Positions 44,890 to 53,970 of a stretch of DNA of 54,372 nucleotides are shown in pieces. A program made the position numbers and the translations under genes. The notes below the pieces were generated by a model that was not told where the DNA came from, ran no database searches, and was given only the letters and a program-made list of their open reading frames with translations. The DNA is from Clostridiales bacterium. Its GTDB lineage: Bacteria; Bacillota; Clostridia; TANB77; CAG-508. How positions within the stretch are numbered: position 1 is the first letter of the stretch; the number at the start of each line of letters is the position of its first letter. The DNA lies in NCBI GenBank assembly GCA_019419955.1, contig JAHZIB010000008.1, positions 1-54,372 of the forward strand, in the 5' to 3' direction.

Positions 44890-45162
44890 ATGGCTCATAA
44901 AAAAGGTCAAGGTAGTGTTAAGAACGGTAGAGACAGTGAGTCAAAGCGTTTAGGTCTTAAAAGAGCAGACGGACAAATAGTTCCAGCTGGAAATATTCTA
45001 GTAAGACAAAGAGGAACAAAGTTCCATCCAGGTAATAACGTTGGTATTGGAAGTGATGATACTCTATACGCAAAAATAACTGGAAGAGTTAAGTTTGAAA
45101 GACTTGGCAGAGACAAGAAACAAGTTAGCGTTTATCCAGTAGAGGAAGTTGTAAATAAATAG
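44890..45162 (+). CDS. rpmA: 50S ribosomal protein L27, unextended form
   Basis: L27 contacts the peptidyl-transferase centre through its N-terminus. Here it begins MAHKKGQGSVKNGRDSESK, i.e. at the position where the extended N-terminus of most Bacillota L27 is cleaved by the protease Prp. An in-frame TAA lies directly before the ATG (44887-44889), so no extension can be encoded. The usual prp gene between rplU and rpmA is absent: 44765-44889 contains no ORF. AAAGGAG precedes the start. 90 aa. Confidence 0.97.
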   Translation: MAHKKGQGSVKNGRDSESKRLGLKRADGQIVPAGNILVRQRGTKFHPGNNVGIGSDDTLYAKITGRVKFERLGRDKKQVSVYPVEEVVNK

Positions 45163-45168
45163 TAATAT

Positions 45169-45207
45169 AAAAGAAACACAGGAAGTTATCCGGTGTTTCT
45201 TTTATTG
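45169..45207 (+). terminator. Bidirectional intrinsic terminator of rpmA and dapB
   Basis: AAAAGAAACAC (45169-45179) and GTGTTTCTTTT (45193-45203) are perfect complements, followed by ATTG on the plus strand; the A/T flanks suit both directions between the convergent rpmA and dapB. Confidence 0.8.
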
Positions 45208-45222
45208 CCCTATGTTATGTAC

Positions 45223-45945
45223 TTAAAGCAAATCTCGCATACTATATAATCCATTCTTTTTAGTAAGTATAAACCTAGCAGCACGAATGGTTCCTTCTAC
45301 ATAAATATTTCTAGAATAAGCAGTATGAGTTACTTCTATTGTCTCGTTTTCATTTAAAAACAAAACAGAATGTTCTCCAACTAAACTTCCACCTCGAACA
45401 GAAGAAAAACCAATTTCTTGATTGGATTGTCTTGGTTGTTCATTTGTTCTGGAAAATACATATTTGTACTTCTTCTTACATATTTTAGAAATATTATCAG
45501 CTACCATAACTGCTGTTCCACTTGGTGCATCAGCTTTGTTTTTATGATGCTTTTCTATAATCTCAATATCATAATTTTTAAGCTTTTTAGCAAATAATGC
45601 AGACATATTTGAAAAAAGAGCAATACCATATGACATGTTTGAGGATTTGAAAATAGGTATAGCTTCAGCGAACTCTTTGATTTTTATTTCTTCAGTTTTA
45701 GAAAAACCAGTTGTTGCAATTATTATAGGAATTAAATTTTCAACTGCATAATTGAGAGCAACAAAGCAAGCAGAGGGAGTAGAATAATCTATAATTAAAT
45801 CAGGTTTTTTGTTTATTTTATGAAATAAGTCAGCATTCTCTTTGTCAATACTGTATAATAAATTAAATTCTGGCAAGTCTTTAATATAGTTGGTAATTGC
45901 CGTTCCCATTCTGCCTTTAGCTCCATTTAATAAAATATTAAGCAT
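45223..45945 (-). CDS. dapB: 4-hydroxy-tetrahydrodipicolinate reductase DapB
   Basis: NAD(P)H-dependent reductase of the diaminopimelate/lysine pathway, which supplies cell wall precursor. MLNILLNGAKGRMG is the nucleotide-binding start (GxxGRMG), and the catalytic block EKHHKNKADAPSGTA is present. 240 aa is slightly shorter than the usual 245-270. Minus strand, downstream of the HD gene; ribosome site GAAAGGAATG before ATG. Convergent to rpmA. Confidence 0.94.
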   Translation of the reverse strand: MLNILLNGAKGRMGTAITNYIKDLPEFNLLYSIDKENADLFHKINKKPDLIIDYSTPSACFVALNYAVENLIPIIIATTGFSKTEEIKIKEFAEAIPIFKSSNMSYGIALFSNMSALFAKKLKNYDIEIIEKHHKNKADAPSGTAVMVADNISKICKKKYKYVFSRTNEQPRQSNQEIGFSSVRGGSLVGEHSVLFLNENETIEVTHTAYSRNIYVEGTIRAARFILTKKNGLYSMRDLL

Positions 45946-46136
45946 AAACTCATTCCTTTCTTATAAAAAATGTTAGAATAATTTTAGGCTAACACTAAAA
46001 ATATATACTAAAAATATATTTTAAGAAAATAAATTTATGACAAATAAGTTTATGAGATGCAAGATCAAGGTTATATTATAACCATTGCAATTAAAAAAGT
46101 GAGTATTGGTAAAATTCTAAATACTCACATAAAATA

Positions 46137-46790
46137 TTATTTGAGAAGGAAAGCATTAAGGAATGTGTATGCATGTTTGTAAAGTCTACCCTTCTTAAAT
46201 TTTTCTTTAATATACGAATAAATTTCTAAACAAGCGCTATATTTATCCATTACTGTAACTATATAAGATTCTTTATATTTTGGAAACGAAAATGTAACAG
46301 GCCACATATGTTTTTCAATAATATCCTTTTCTATTTCATTTAACTCAAAAATATTACTTGCATTTTTTAATGCTATTTTAGGATGAATAAATGCATGTAA
46401 GCCAGATAGTTCGATATTTCTATATTTTTTACGCCAGTCATACAGAAAGAGGTCATGGAGCATTGCGGCACGAGTAGCAGAAACATAATCCAATTTTAAT
46501 TTTTTGCAAGTTATATATGTGAAATATGCAACTTGCATACAATGTTTATAACATGATGTGTTACAATGTTGTTTAAAGTTCTTCATTTGTTTTACTGTTT
46601 CATTTGAGGTAATATCTTTAATAATTTCAAAGAAGTGAGTTAATTCGTATCTATTATCCATATTTTCATGGATAATAGGACTTACGTATTGTTCAATATC
46701 ATTTCCTATTTGAGTGTAAATATCTTCTTCATCTTTTTTTACCTTTGCACTTGAATTTGAAAAAAGTTTCTTAATGAAAAGTGTGTTCAT
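46137..46790 (-). CDS. HD-domain protein, putative phosphohydrolase
   Basis: 217 aa, cytosolic. HD-type metal ligands: CYKHCMQVAYFTYITCKKL (first His), then AAMLHDLFLYDW (HD pair) and HAFIHPKIALKN with later EKHMWP. The substrate cannot be predicted; the family covers nucleotidases and phosphodiesterases. Conspicuous Cys cluster near the first His (HCNTSCYKHC). It is read on the minus strand from a promoter at 46850-46878, and dapB follows. Confidence 0.82.
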   Translation of the reverse strand: MNTLFIKKLFSNSSAKVKKDEEDIYTQIGNDIEQYVSPIIHENMDNRYELTHFFEIIKDITSNETVKQMKNFKQHCNTSCYKHCMQVAYFTYITCKKLKLDYVSATRAAMLHDLFLYDWRKKYRNIELSGLHAFIHPKIALKNASNIFELNEIEKDIIEKHMWPVTFSFPKYKESYIVTVMDKYSACLEIYSYIKEKFKKGRLYKHAYTFLNAFLLK

Positions 46791-46849
46791 TTGAAAATCA
46801 ATTCCTTTCTTAGGACGATTAGTATTTATCGCATAGTTAGTATATTATT

Positions 46850-46878
46850 ATTATAGCATGAAATGCTTATAAAGTGAA
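46850..46878 (-). promoter_or_regulatory. Promoter of the HD-domain gene and dapB
   Basis: On the minus strand TTCACT (46878-46873), 17 bp, TATAAT (46855-46850). Confidence 0.5.
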
Positions 46879-46913
46879 GGAATTTTTGTTTCTTAAAAAA
46901 TTTTCCATATTTG

Positions 46914-46942
46914 TTGCTTTATAGAAGAAATTAATATATAAT
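46914..46942 (+). promoter_or_regulatory. Promoter of the murT operon
   Basis: TTGCTT (46914-46919), 17 bp, perfect TATAAT (46937-46942). It is divergent from the minus-strand promoter 40 bp away. Confidence 0.6.
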
Positions 46943-46972
46943 ATCTATTGTCGAGAACTAAACAAAAAAACA

Positions 46973-47018
46973 GTTTATGGGTAGACCTAAAAAACCTAAA
47001 TAACAAGCAAGGAATGGG
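46973..47018 (+). repeat. TAGGT/ACCTA hairpin element, copy 5
   Basis: TTTATGGGTAGACC...AACCTAAATAACAAGCAAGGA, followed by the murT start. It is within the expected murT leader. Confidence 0.45.
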
Positions 47019-47021
47019 AAA

Positions 47022-48401
47022 ATGAGAAGAGGATTTAGATTTTATATAGCATTATGGGGAGCAAAAGTGGGTACTGTTTTGCTAAAACTTCTGGGGAGAA
47101 ACGCCACGTTTTTTCCAGGGAAATTTGCATTAAAAGTATGTCCCGATTTTATAAAAAAAATAAATAAGCCAAAAACAATAATTGCAGTAACAGGCACAAA
47201 TGGAAAAACTACGGTGTGCAATATGATTGAAGATGTATTAAGAGATAATGGATATATATTTATTGATAATAAGTATGGCTCAAATATTGATGCAGGAGTA
47301 ACTACTACATTAATAGGAGGAGTGACATTTTTTGGGAAATCTAAAAAAGGTTTGGCTATTCTTGAAGTGGACGAAAGAAGTGCACCTAAGATATATCCAT
47401 ATTTAACTCCTACATATTTAGTGTGTACAAACCTGTTTAGAGATTCGCTTATGAGAAATGCACATACAGAGTTTATATCAGGTATTTTAACTAAATATAT
47501 TCCAAAAGATACTACACTTATATTAAATGGTGATGACTTAATTACTAGCAATATAGCACCAGAAAATAAGAGAATGTACTTTGGAATAGATAGATTAGAT
47601 ACAGACGGGTCAGAGTGTGAAAATATTGCAAGAGATATAATTGTATGTCCAAAATGCAATACTAAGCTGGTGTATGATTATGTTAGATACAACCATCTAG
47701 GAAGAGCACATTGCCCAAAATGTGATTTTGGAACACCTGATATAGATTATTTGGTTACAGAGCTTGATTTGAAAAATAAAAAAATGAAATTGAATAACAA
47801 TGGAAAAGAAGAGACATATGAGCTAATAAGTGATAATATTATAAATATTTATAATATTTTGACAGTTATTGTTGTTTTAAAGCAAATAGGTTTAGAACCA
47901 AATAAAATAAATGAATCTCTAAAAAAACAAAAAATAGTGGATACTAGATATAGTGAAGAGACTGTTGACGGAATTAAGGTAGTTACTCATCTATCTAAAG
48001 GAATGAACCCTATAGCTTGCTCTAGAGTATTTGATTATGTAAGAAAATACGAAGGAAATAAGGTTGTAATTCTTCTTTTGGATGACTTACATGAAGAGGC
48101 AGGTGGAAGTGAGAATACGGCTTGGCAATATGATACTGATTATGAGTTTTTAAATGATGATAGTATCAAACAGGTTATTATTGCAGGAGTAAGATATTTA
48201 GATGGATATGTAAGACTTCAGATTGCAGGAGTAGAAACTGATAAGATTATACACGAAAGAAATGAGCTATCAGCTGTAGAGAAAATAAGACTAGATGATA
48301 TACAGACTGTATTTATTTTGCATGACTTATACTCAATTGAGCTTAAAGAAAATGTGAAAAATAAGGTAGAAGTTATAATAAAGAGCAAGGTTGAAAAATA
48401 G
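47022..48401 (+). CDS. murT: MurT-type lipid II isoglutaminyl synthase subunit
   Basis: MurT with GatD amidates D-Glu of the peptidoglycan stem peptide to D-isoglutamine. Mur-ligase domain: P-loop VTGTNGKTTVCNMIEDVL (about 55-72) and EVDERSAPKIYPYLTPTYLVCTNLFRDSL. The four-Cys zinc ribbon that marks MurT (CPKC...CPKC, about 207-236) is present, as is the C-terminal DUF1727-like part (LSKGMNPIACSRVF...). 459 aa fits. Its partner gene overlaps the end of the frame in a short region. Confidence 0.9.
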   Translation: MRRGFRFYIALWGAKVGTVLLKLLGRNATFFPGKFALKVCPDFIKKINKPKTIIAVTGTNGKTTVCNMIEDVLRDNGYIFIDNKYGSNIDAGVTTTLIGGVTFFGKSKKGLAILEVDERSAPKIYPYLTPTYLVCTNLFRDSLMRNAHTEFISGILTKYIPKDTTLILNGDDLITSNIAPENKRMYFGIDRLDTDGSECENIARDIIVCPKCNTKLVYDYVRYNHLGRAHCPKCDFGTPDIDYLVTELDLKNKKMKLNNNGKEETYELISDNIINIYNILTVIVVLKQIGLEPNKINESLKKQKIVDTRYSEETVDGIKVVTHLSKGMNPIACSRVFDYVRKYEGNKVVILLLDDLHEEAGGSENTAWQYDTDYEFLNDDSIKQVIIAGVRYLDGYVRLQIAGVETDKIIHERNELSAVEKIRLDDIQTVFILHDLYSIELKENVKNKVEVIIKSKVEK

Positions 48402-48438
48402 ATACAATTTTGTTGGTTTAGAAAGGATTGAAAAAATA

Positions 48439-49131
48439 ATGAAAGTTGAAATACTATTTCCGGAGTTTTGCAACCTATTTGGAGATATGTTTAATATGAA
48501 ATATTTGAAAATGTGCTTACCAAATGCGGAATTTATCGAAACAGCATTAGATGAAAGACCAAGGTTTGTTGACGAAGATATAAACTTAATATACTTAGGT
48601 CCTATGACTGAGAAAACTCAGGAGAAAGTTATTGCTAGGTTAGGAAAGTATAAAGATAGAATAGAGGAATTAATAGAAAAAGATGTTGTATTTCTTTTTA
48701 CAGGAAATGCAATTGAAGTATTTGGCAAATACATTGAAAATGAAGATGGTTCAAAAATTGAAGGTGTAGGAATTTTTGATGTATATAGTAAAAGGGATAT
48801 GATGCATAGACATAATAGCTATTTTATAGGAAAATATGAAGACATAGAGGTAGTTGGGTTTAAGAGCCAATTTACAATGCTCTATGGCGACAATTCTGCA
48901 AATTATTTTTTGGATGTAGAAAAGGGGATTGGTATAAATAAAGAGAGCAAATTAGAAGGAATTAAAAGAAATAACTTTATAGGTACATATATAATAGGAC
49001 CTTTATTAATTTTAAATCCTTTATTAACTAAAAAAATAATGAAAATGTTGGGTGCAGATGACAAAATTGCTCTTGAGGAGGATACAATGGCTGCATATGA
49101 GGAGAGACTTAAGGAGTTAAAAAGATTATAA
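48439..49131 (+). CDS. GatD-like amidotransferase lacking the catalytic Cys and His
   Basis: By position and by blocks KVEILFPEFCNLFGDMFNM, NLIYLGPMTE, KIEGVGIFDVYSK and FIGTYIIGPLLILNP this is the GatD partner of MurT. In GatD proteins I know, a Cys in the CGGYQxLG-type elbow and a His in GTYLHGP are the catalytic pair. Here the elbow reads FTGNAIEVFG (Thr88) and the other site GTYIIGP (Ile186). The start is ATG 48439, behind GAAAGGA; the longer frame from 48391 overlaps murT and is not preferred. 230 aa. It may be structural or use free ammonia. Confidence 0.85.
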   Translation: MKVEILFPEFCNLFGDMFNMKYLKMCLPNAEFIETALDERPRFVDEDINLIYLGPMTEKTQEKVIARLGKYKDRIEELIEKDVVFLFTGNAIEVFGKYIENEDGSKIEGVGIFDVYSKRDMMHRHNSYFIGKYEDIEVVGFKSQFTMLYGDNSANYFLDVEKGIGINKESKLEGIKRNNFIGTYIIGPLLILNPLLTKKIMKMLGADDKIALEEDTMAAYEERLKELKRL

Positions 49132-49148
49132 AGAGTAAAGAGGTAAAT

Positions 49149-50183
49149 ATGGGTAAACATTTTGAAGAAAAAGGGAGCAGAAGGAAGAAGAAACAACAGA
49201 ATAAAAAAGAAACTGAGCGAATTACATATTCAAGAGAATATAGTGGAAACTCGAAACTTTATTATGACGAACAAATATTAAGAGCTACTGAACTGACTAA
49301 AACTATTAATGATAATAAAAGGAAGCATAATGCTAATGATAGGAAAGCAAAGACAGGAAACAAAAAAAATACACAAAGGAAAAAATCAAATGCACTATTG
49401 TATTTTATAGCTTTAATTTGTATTGGAGCGATTATTTATGCTGGAGTAAATATATTTAGTTGGTTTAAAGATTCAAACGATATTGAGGAGATAACACAGG
49501 ATATATTGGATAAAGTTGATATATCAGAGATTAAAGATGGAGATGACGTGCAAGTTGTAGAGTCTGATGAAAAAAAAGGTAGCCCATATTGGGAATATAT
49601 AAAAATGAGTTTGCTAGATGTGGATTTTTCTGAATTAAAGAAAACAAATGATGAAGTTGTTGGATGGATACAAGTAAATGGCACAAACATCAATTATCCT
49701 TTTGTGCAGACTAATGATAATTCATATTATTTGACACACTCAATTTTGAAAGAGCAAAATGAAGCAGGATGGGTATTCCTAGACTATAGAAACAATATAC
49801 AAAACCTTGATAAAAACACTATAATATATGCTCACTCTAGGCTTGACAAGGCTATGTTTGGGTCTTTAAAAAATTTGTTGGAGAGTGATTGGTATCAAAA
49901 TGAGGAGAACCATATTATAAAAATGTCTACAGAGACTGAAGATACTTTATGGCAAGTATTTAGTGTATATCACCTTCCAACAACAAGTGATTATTTGAGA
50001 ACTAAATTTAACAATGGTTCAGATTTTAAGAATTTTGCAAATATGTTGCAAGATAGAAGTGTTTATGACTTCAATTGTAGTGTTGGGGAAGATGATAAAA
50101 TTATTACACTTTCAACATGCTACAAAAATGACCAAAAAATGGTTATGCATGCAAAACTTATAAAGTACAGGAGTAAGTATTGA
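49149..50183 (+). CDS. srtB: Class B sortase
   Basis: Membrane-anchored transpeptidase that attaches surface proteins or pilin to the wall. A long basic cytosolic N-terminus (about 1-75) is followed by a membrane helix (about 79-100). The catalytic domain has IIYAHSR (His229) and TLSTC (Cys324). The conserved Arg that follows the Cys in SrtB (about 10 residues further) aligns with Lys330 (QKMVMHAKLI) instead. 344 aa is longer than typical because of the N-terminal tail. AAGAGGTAAAT precedes ATG 49149. Located next to the MurT pair; its substrates are not in the window. Confidence 0.9.
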   Translation: MGKHFEEKGSRRKKKQQNKKETERITYSREYSGNSKLYYDEQILRATELTKTINDNKRKHNANDRKAKTGNKKNTQRKKSNALLYFIALICIGAIIYAGVNIFSWFKDSNDIEEITQDILDKVDISEIKDGDDVQVVESDEKKGSPYWEYIKMSLLDVDFSELKKTNDEVVGWIQVNGTNINYPFVQTNDNSYYLTHSILKEQNEAGWVFLDYRNNIQNLDKNTIIYAHSRLDKAMFGSLKNLLESDWYQNEENHIIKMSTETEDTLWQVFSVYHLPTTSDYLRTKFNNGSDFKNFANMLQDRSVYDFNCSVGEDDKIITLSTCYKNDQKMVMHAKLIKYRSKY

Positions 50184-50214
50184 AAAAAAAACGAAAGTGT
50201 GATATAAGATATAC

Positions 50215-51237
50215 ATGAAAAATATAAAAGATTATAATTTAGAAGAATTAAAAGAAGAACTAATCGCTATAGGAGAAAAGAAATATAGGGCAGAGCAAAT
50301 TTTTAAATGGTTGTATGTAGATAAAATAAAAGAGTTTGATGATATGACCAATCTACCTCTTGAATTGAGGGATAAATTAAAAAAAGAATATACAATGTGC
50401 AATTATAACATTTTAAAAAAGCAAGAGTCTTCAGACGGAACAAAAAAATACTTGTTTGATGTATTAGATGGAAATGCAATAGAGACAGTACTTATGCAGT
50501 ATCATCATGGAAAAACAATTTGTGTTTCATCTCAAATAGGTTGCAAAATGGGATGTAAGTTTTGTGCGTCTACTGGAATTAAGTTTGTTAGGAGTTTGAG
50601 TGCTGGGGAAATTGTTGAGCAAATTTTAGCAGTAGAGCAGGATATTGGAGACAAGATTTCAAATGTGGTTTTTATGGGAATTGGAGAGCCTTTTGATAAT
50701 TATGATAATGTAATGCAAGCAATTAAAATAATAAATTCTCAGAAGGGGTTAAACATTGGAGCGAGACATATAAGCATTTCAACAAGTGGGCTTGTTCCTA
50801 TGATTTATAAGTTTGCAGATGAGGAATTGCAGTGTACTTTGTCAATTTCACTTCATGCTACAAATGATGAAAAACGTAGTTCAATGATGCCTGTGAATAA
50901 TAGATATAATATTGAGGAATTAATGAAGGCGTGTAGGTATTACATAGAAAAGACAAATAAAAGAATATCGTTTGAGTATGCTTTAGCAAAGGATAATAAC
51001 GATAATTTAGAGGATGCAAGGGGATTGGTAAAGCTTCTAAAAGGTATGTTATGCCATGTGAATTTGATTCCAATTAATAAGATAGAAAATGGAAAGTTTA
51101 TAAAAAGTACAAACGAAAATATAATTAAATTTAGAGATTATTTAAATGAAAACGGAATTGTTGCTACGATAAGAAGAGAGCTTGGCTCAGATATTGATGC
51201 TGCATGTGGGCAGTTAAGAAGAAAGAATTTAAAATAA
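50215..51237 (+). CDS. rlmN: 23S rRNA/tRNA methyltransferase RlmN
   Basis: Radical SAM enzyme that makes m2A2503 in 23S rRNA and m2A37 in tRNAs. CKMGCKFCAS (the CxxxCxxC iron-sulfur motif) is at about residues 105-114, with SSQIGCK before it. GIGEPFDNYDNVMQAIKII, ARHISISTSGLVP and LHATNDEKRSSMMPVNN follow, and CGQLR with the second catalytic Cys lies near the C-terminus. 340 aa is standard. No obvious Shine-Dalgarno is seen before ATG 50215. Confidence 0.96.
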   Translation: MKNIKDYNLEELKEELIAIGEKKYRAEQIFKWLYVDKIKEFDDMTNLPLELRDKLKKEYTMCNYNILKKQESSDGTKKYLFDVLDGNAIETVLMQYHHGKTICVSSQIGCKMGCKFCASTGIKFVRSLSAGEIVEQILAVEQDIGDKISNVVFMGIGEPFDNYDNVMQAIKIINSQKGLNIGARHISISTSGLVPMIYKFADEELQCTLSISLHATNDEKRSSMMPVNNRYNIEELMKACRYYIEKTNKRISFEYALAKDNNDNLEDARGLVKLLKGMLCHVNLIPINKIENGKFIKSTNENIIKFRDYLNENGIVATIRRELGSDIDAACGQLRRKNLK

Positions 51238-51260
51238 AGAAAGGTTAGGAAAAAAAGGTA

Positions 51261-51983
51261 ATGGTTTTTGCTAAATCAGATATAGGAAAAGCTAGAGAAA
51301 TTAATCAAGATTATTACTATATTTCACAAGATACAGATGTTCCAAGATTATATATTTTAGCAGATGGAATGGGTGGATATAAAGGAGGAGAAATAGCGAG
51401 CAAACTTGCTACCGATTCGGTTAAAAAATATATTAATAGCAATTTTAACGAAAATTTAGTGGAAAAAGAAGAAATATTAAAATTAATTGGAAGTGCTGTA
51501 GAATATGCTAATATGGTGGTATATGAAAAGTCAAAAGAAATTCCTGAATTAGAAGGAATGGGTACTACTTTAGAAGCTTGCTTAATATATAATAATAAGG
51601 CTTATATAGGACATGTTGGAGATAGTAGAATTTATAGAATAAGAAATGGTGTAATACGAAAACTTACAAAAGACCATAGTTATGTACAACAGTTGGTTGA
51701 GGATAAAAAGATAACTAGAGAGGAAGCCAAAACGCATCCTAAGAAAAACATGCTAACAAAAGCACTTGGATGTACACCTTATGTGGAACCAGATTTACGT
51801 GCAAGAAATTTTGAAAAAGGTGATATATTTATTATGTGCTCAGATGGGCTTACTAATATGACAGATGACAATATGATATGTGAGTTAATAATACAGGATA
51901 TTACAACAGCGGCAGACAAATTAATCGAATTAGCAAATGAATCAGGCGGGTATGATAATATTACTGTAATTATAATAAAGTAA
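51261..51983 (+). CDS. prpC: PP2C-type Ser/Thr phosphatase PrpC
   Basis: Mn2+-dependent phosphatase that reverses PrkC signalling. Metal-binding motifs are VGDSRIYRI (Asp), LADGMGGYKGGEIAS, MCSDGLTNMTDD and GGYDNITVIII. 240 aa is normal. AAAAGGTAATG precedes ATG 51261. It is directly upstream of prkC, the usual order. Confidence 0.96.
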   Translation: MVFAKSDIGKAREINQDYYYISQDTDVPRLYILADGMGGYKGGEIASKLATDSVKKYINSNFNENLVEKEEILKLIGSAVEYANMVVYEKSKEIPELEGMGTTLEACLIYNNKAYIGHVGDSRIYRIRNGVIRKLTKDHSYVQQLVEDKKITREEAKTHPKKNMLTKALGCTPYVEPDLRARNFEKGDIFIMCSDGLTNMTDDNMICELIIQDITTAADKLIELANESGGYDNITVIIIK

Positions 51984-51999
51984 GAGGAGAAGAGTGATT

Positions 52000-53967
52000 A
52001 TGAATCTAGAAGGAAAACTTATAGGAAATAGGTATGAAATACTAGAGAAAATTGGAAATGGCGGGATGGCTACTGTATACAAGGCGCAAGACCAAATACT
52101 GAAAAGATATGTTGCAGTAAAAGTACTGAGAGACGAATTTACAACAGATGAGGAATTTATTAGAAGATTTAATACAGAGGCACAATCTGCTGCAAGCTTA
52201 ACTCATCCTAACATTGTATCAATATATGATGTAGGAAATGAAGGAAATATTTATTATATTGTAATGGAACTAATACAAGGAAAAACATTAAAGCAGATAA
52301 TTGATGAAGATGGTGTATTGCCATGGAAATGGTCAATTGATATTGCATCTCAAATTGCGTCTGCATTGGAAACAGCACATAAAAATAATATTGTACACAG
52401 AGATATAAAACCTCATAATATAATAATCACAGAGGACGGAGTTGCTAAAGTTACAGATTTTGGAATAGCAAAAGCTGTTTCAAATTCTACAATTACTGCT
52501 TTTGGAACTACAATTGGCTCAGTGCACTATTTTTCACCAGAGCATGCAAGAGGTGGCTATACAGATGCTAAGTCTGACTTGTATTCTTTGGGTGTAGTTA
52601 TGTATGAGATGCTTACTGGAAGAGTACCTTTTGACGCAGATACACCAGTTTCTGTAGCTCTGAAACATATGCAAGAAAGACCTATAGAGCCAATAAAATT
52701 AAATCCTGCAATACCATATTCGGTAAATAAAATAATTATGAAGGCTATGGAAAAGGATTTAAACTTACGCTATCAATCAGCAACAGAAATGCTTAGAGAT
52801 TTAAATATGGCGCTTAAAGACCCAGATGGAGATTTTGTACAAACAGGGTCAAATGATATGGCATATACACAGAGAATTGATGCAATAACAGATGAAGATT
52901 TAAATAGAAACAATGATTCTAATAGAAATAATAAAGGTAAAAAAAAGAAGGGAAAATTAAGGCAATATTTTGAAAAGCATCCAGCAGCTAAAATAGTACT
53001 AATAATACTATTAATAATTATTATTCCTTTAGCAGGTTTCTTTGGAGCACAAGCAGTACTTAATATGGGTAGAGTTAATGATGTCGCATTACCAAACTTT
53101 GTAAATATGACAAAAGAGGAAGCAGAAGCAGCAGCACAGGAAGCAAATTTAAAGTTAGAGATTACCGAAGAATATAGTTCAGATGTAGAAGCTGGAAAGG
53201 TAGCATCTCAAGAACCTTCATATTTGGATGGATATTTAGTAAAAGAAGGATCTACAGTAAAGATAGTAATAAGCAAAGGAGAAAACATAAAAATTGTACC
53301 TAAAGTAACTGGAATGACAAGAGAGGAAGCGGAAGATGCTATTGAGGCAGAGGAACTTAAATTTGAGGTAGTAGAAGAAACTAGCCGTGAGGTAGAAGCA
53401 GGAATAGTTATTAGACAGGAGCCATCAGCAGATGAAGAGGTTAATGCGGGAGAGACAATAACAATATATGTTAGTACAGGTATAAAACAAATTACAATGG
53501 AACATGTTGTGGGTCAGCCAGAAGATGGCGCAAAAAAAACACTTACAGATTTAGGATTTGAAGTAAATGTTGTTTATGAAGAAGACTCAAGCAAAGATGA
53601 TGGAGTTGTATTAAGACAAAGCATTGATGTAGGAACTACAGTGGATGAGGGAACAAGTGTTACATTAACAGTAAATAAAATAGAGGCAATAAAAGAAGGA
53701 ACAGTAAATATTGACCTAAGGTCATTAACAGGAGGAGTAATAGAAAAAGACGAAGACGGAAATGAAATAAAACCAACTGTAGAACTAAGAATTGAAGTTA
53801 ATGACGAAACCGTGTATAATGGAGACCAAAGAAAAGACAGTGAAAACTTTACAAGAACAATATCAGGAAAGGGAACTGTTACTGTTAAAGTGTTCGTCGA
53901 TGGAGTAAAAGAAGCAGAAAAACAATTAAATCTAAATACAAATAATCCAGTATTAAACATTGATTAA
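52000..53967 (+). CDS. prkC: Ser/Thr protein kinase PrkC with PASTA repeats
   Basis: Membrane kinase that senses muropeptides or lipid II and regulates wall synthesis and spore germination. Kinase domain about 1-275: GNGGMATVYKA, VAVKVL, HRDIKPHN, DFGIAKA and SPEHARG. One membrane helix about 333-353 (IVLIILLIIIIPLAGFFGAQA). PASTA repeats about 362-430, 430-500 and 500-570 (VKEGSTVKIVISKG; NAGETITIYVSTG; DEGTSVTLTVNK). A C-terminal ~90-residue extension (about 570-656) follows. I take ATG 52000 with AGGAGAAG at 51984-51991; GTG 51994 is an alternative. GGTATGGCT-type kinase motifs are intact. Confidence 0.96.
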   Translation: MNLEGKLIGNRYEILEKIGNGGMATVYKAQDQILKRYVAVKVLRDEFTTDEEFIRRFNTEAQSAASLTHPNIVSIYDVGNEGNIYYIVMELIQGKTLKQIIDEDGVLPWKWSIDIASQIASALETAHKNNIVHRDIKPHNIIITEDGVAKVTDFGIAKAVSNSTITAFGTTIGSVHYFSPEHARGGYTDAKSDLYSLGVVMYEMLTGRVPFDADTPVSVALKHMQERPIEPIKLNPAIPYSVNKIIMKAMEKDLNLRYQSATEMLRDLNMALKDPDGDFVQTGSNDMAYTQRIDAITDEDLNRNNDSNRNNKGKKKKGKLRQYFEKHPAAKIVLIILLIIIIPLAGFFGAQAVLNMGRVNDVALPNFVNMTKEEAEAAAQEANLKLEITEEYSSDVEAGKVASQEPSYLDGYLVKEGSTVKIVISKGENIKIVPKVTGMTREEAEDAIEAEELKFEVVEETSREVEAGIVIRQEPSADEEVNAGETITIYVSTGIKQITMEHVVGQPEDGAKKTLTDLGFEVNVVYEEDSSKDDGVVLRQSIDVGTTVDEGTSVTLTVNKIEAIKEGTVNIDLRSLTGGVIEKDEDGNEIKPTVELRIEVNDETVYNGDQRKDSENFTRTISGKGTVTVKVFVDGVKEAEKQLNLNTNNPVLNID

Positions 53968-53970
53968 AAC

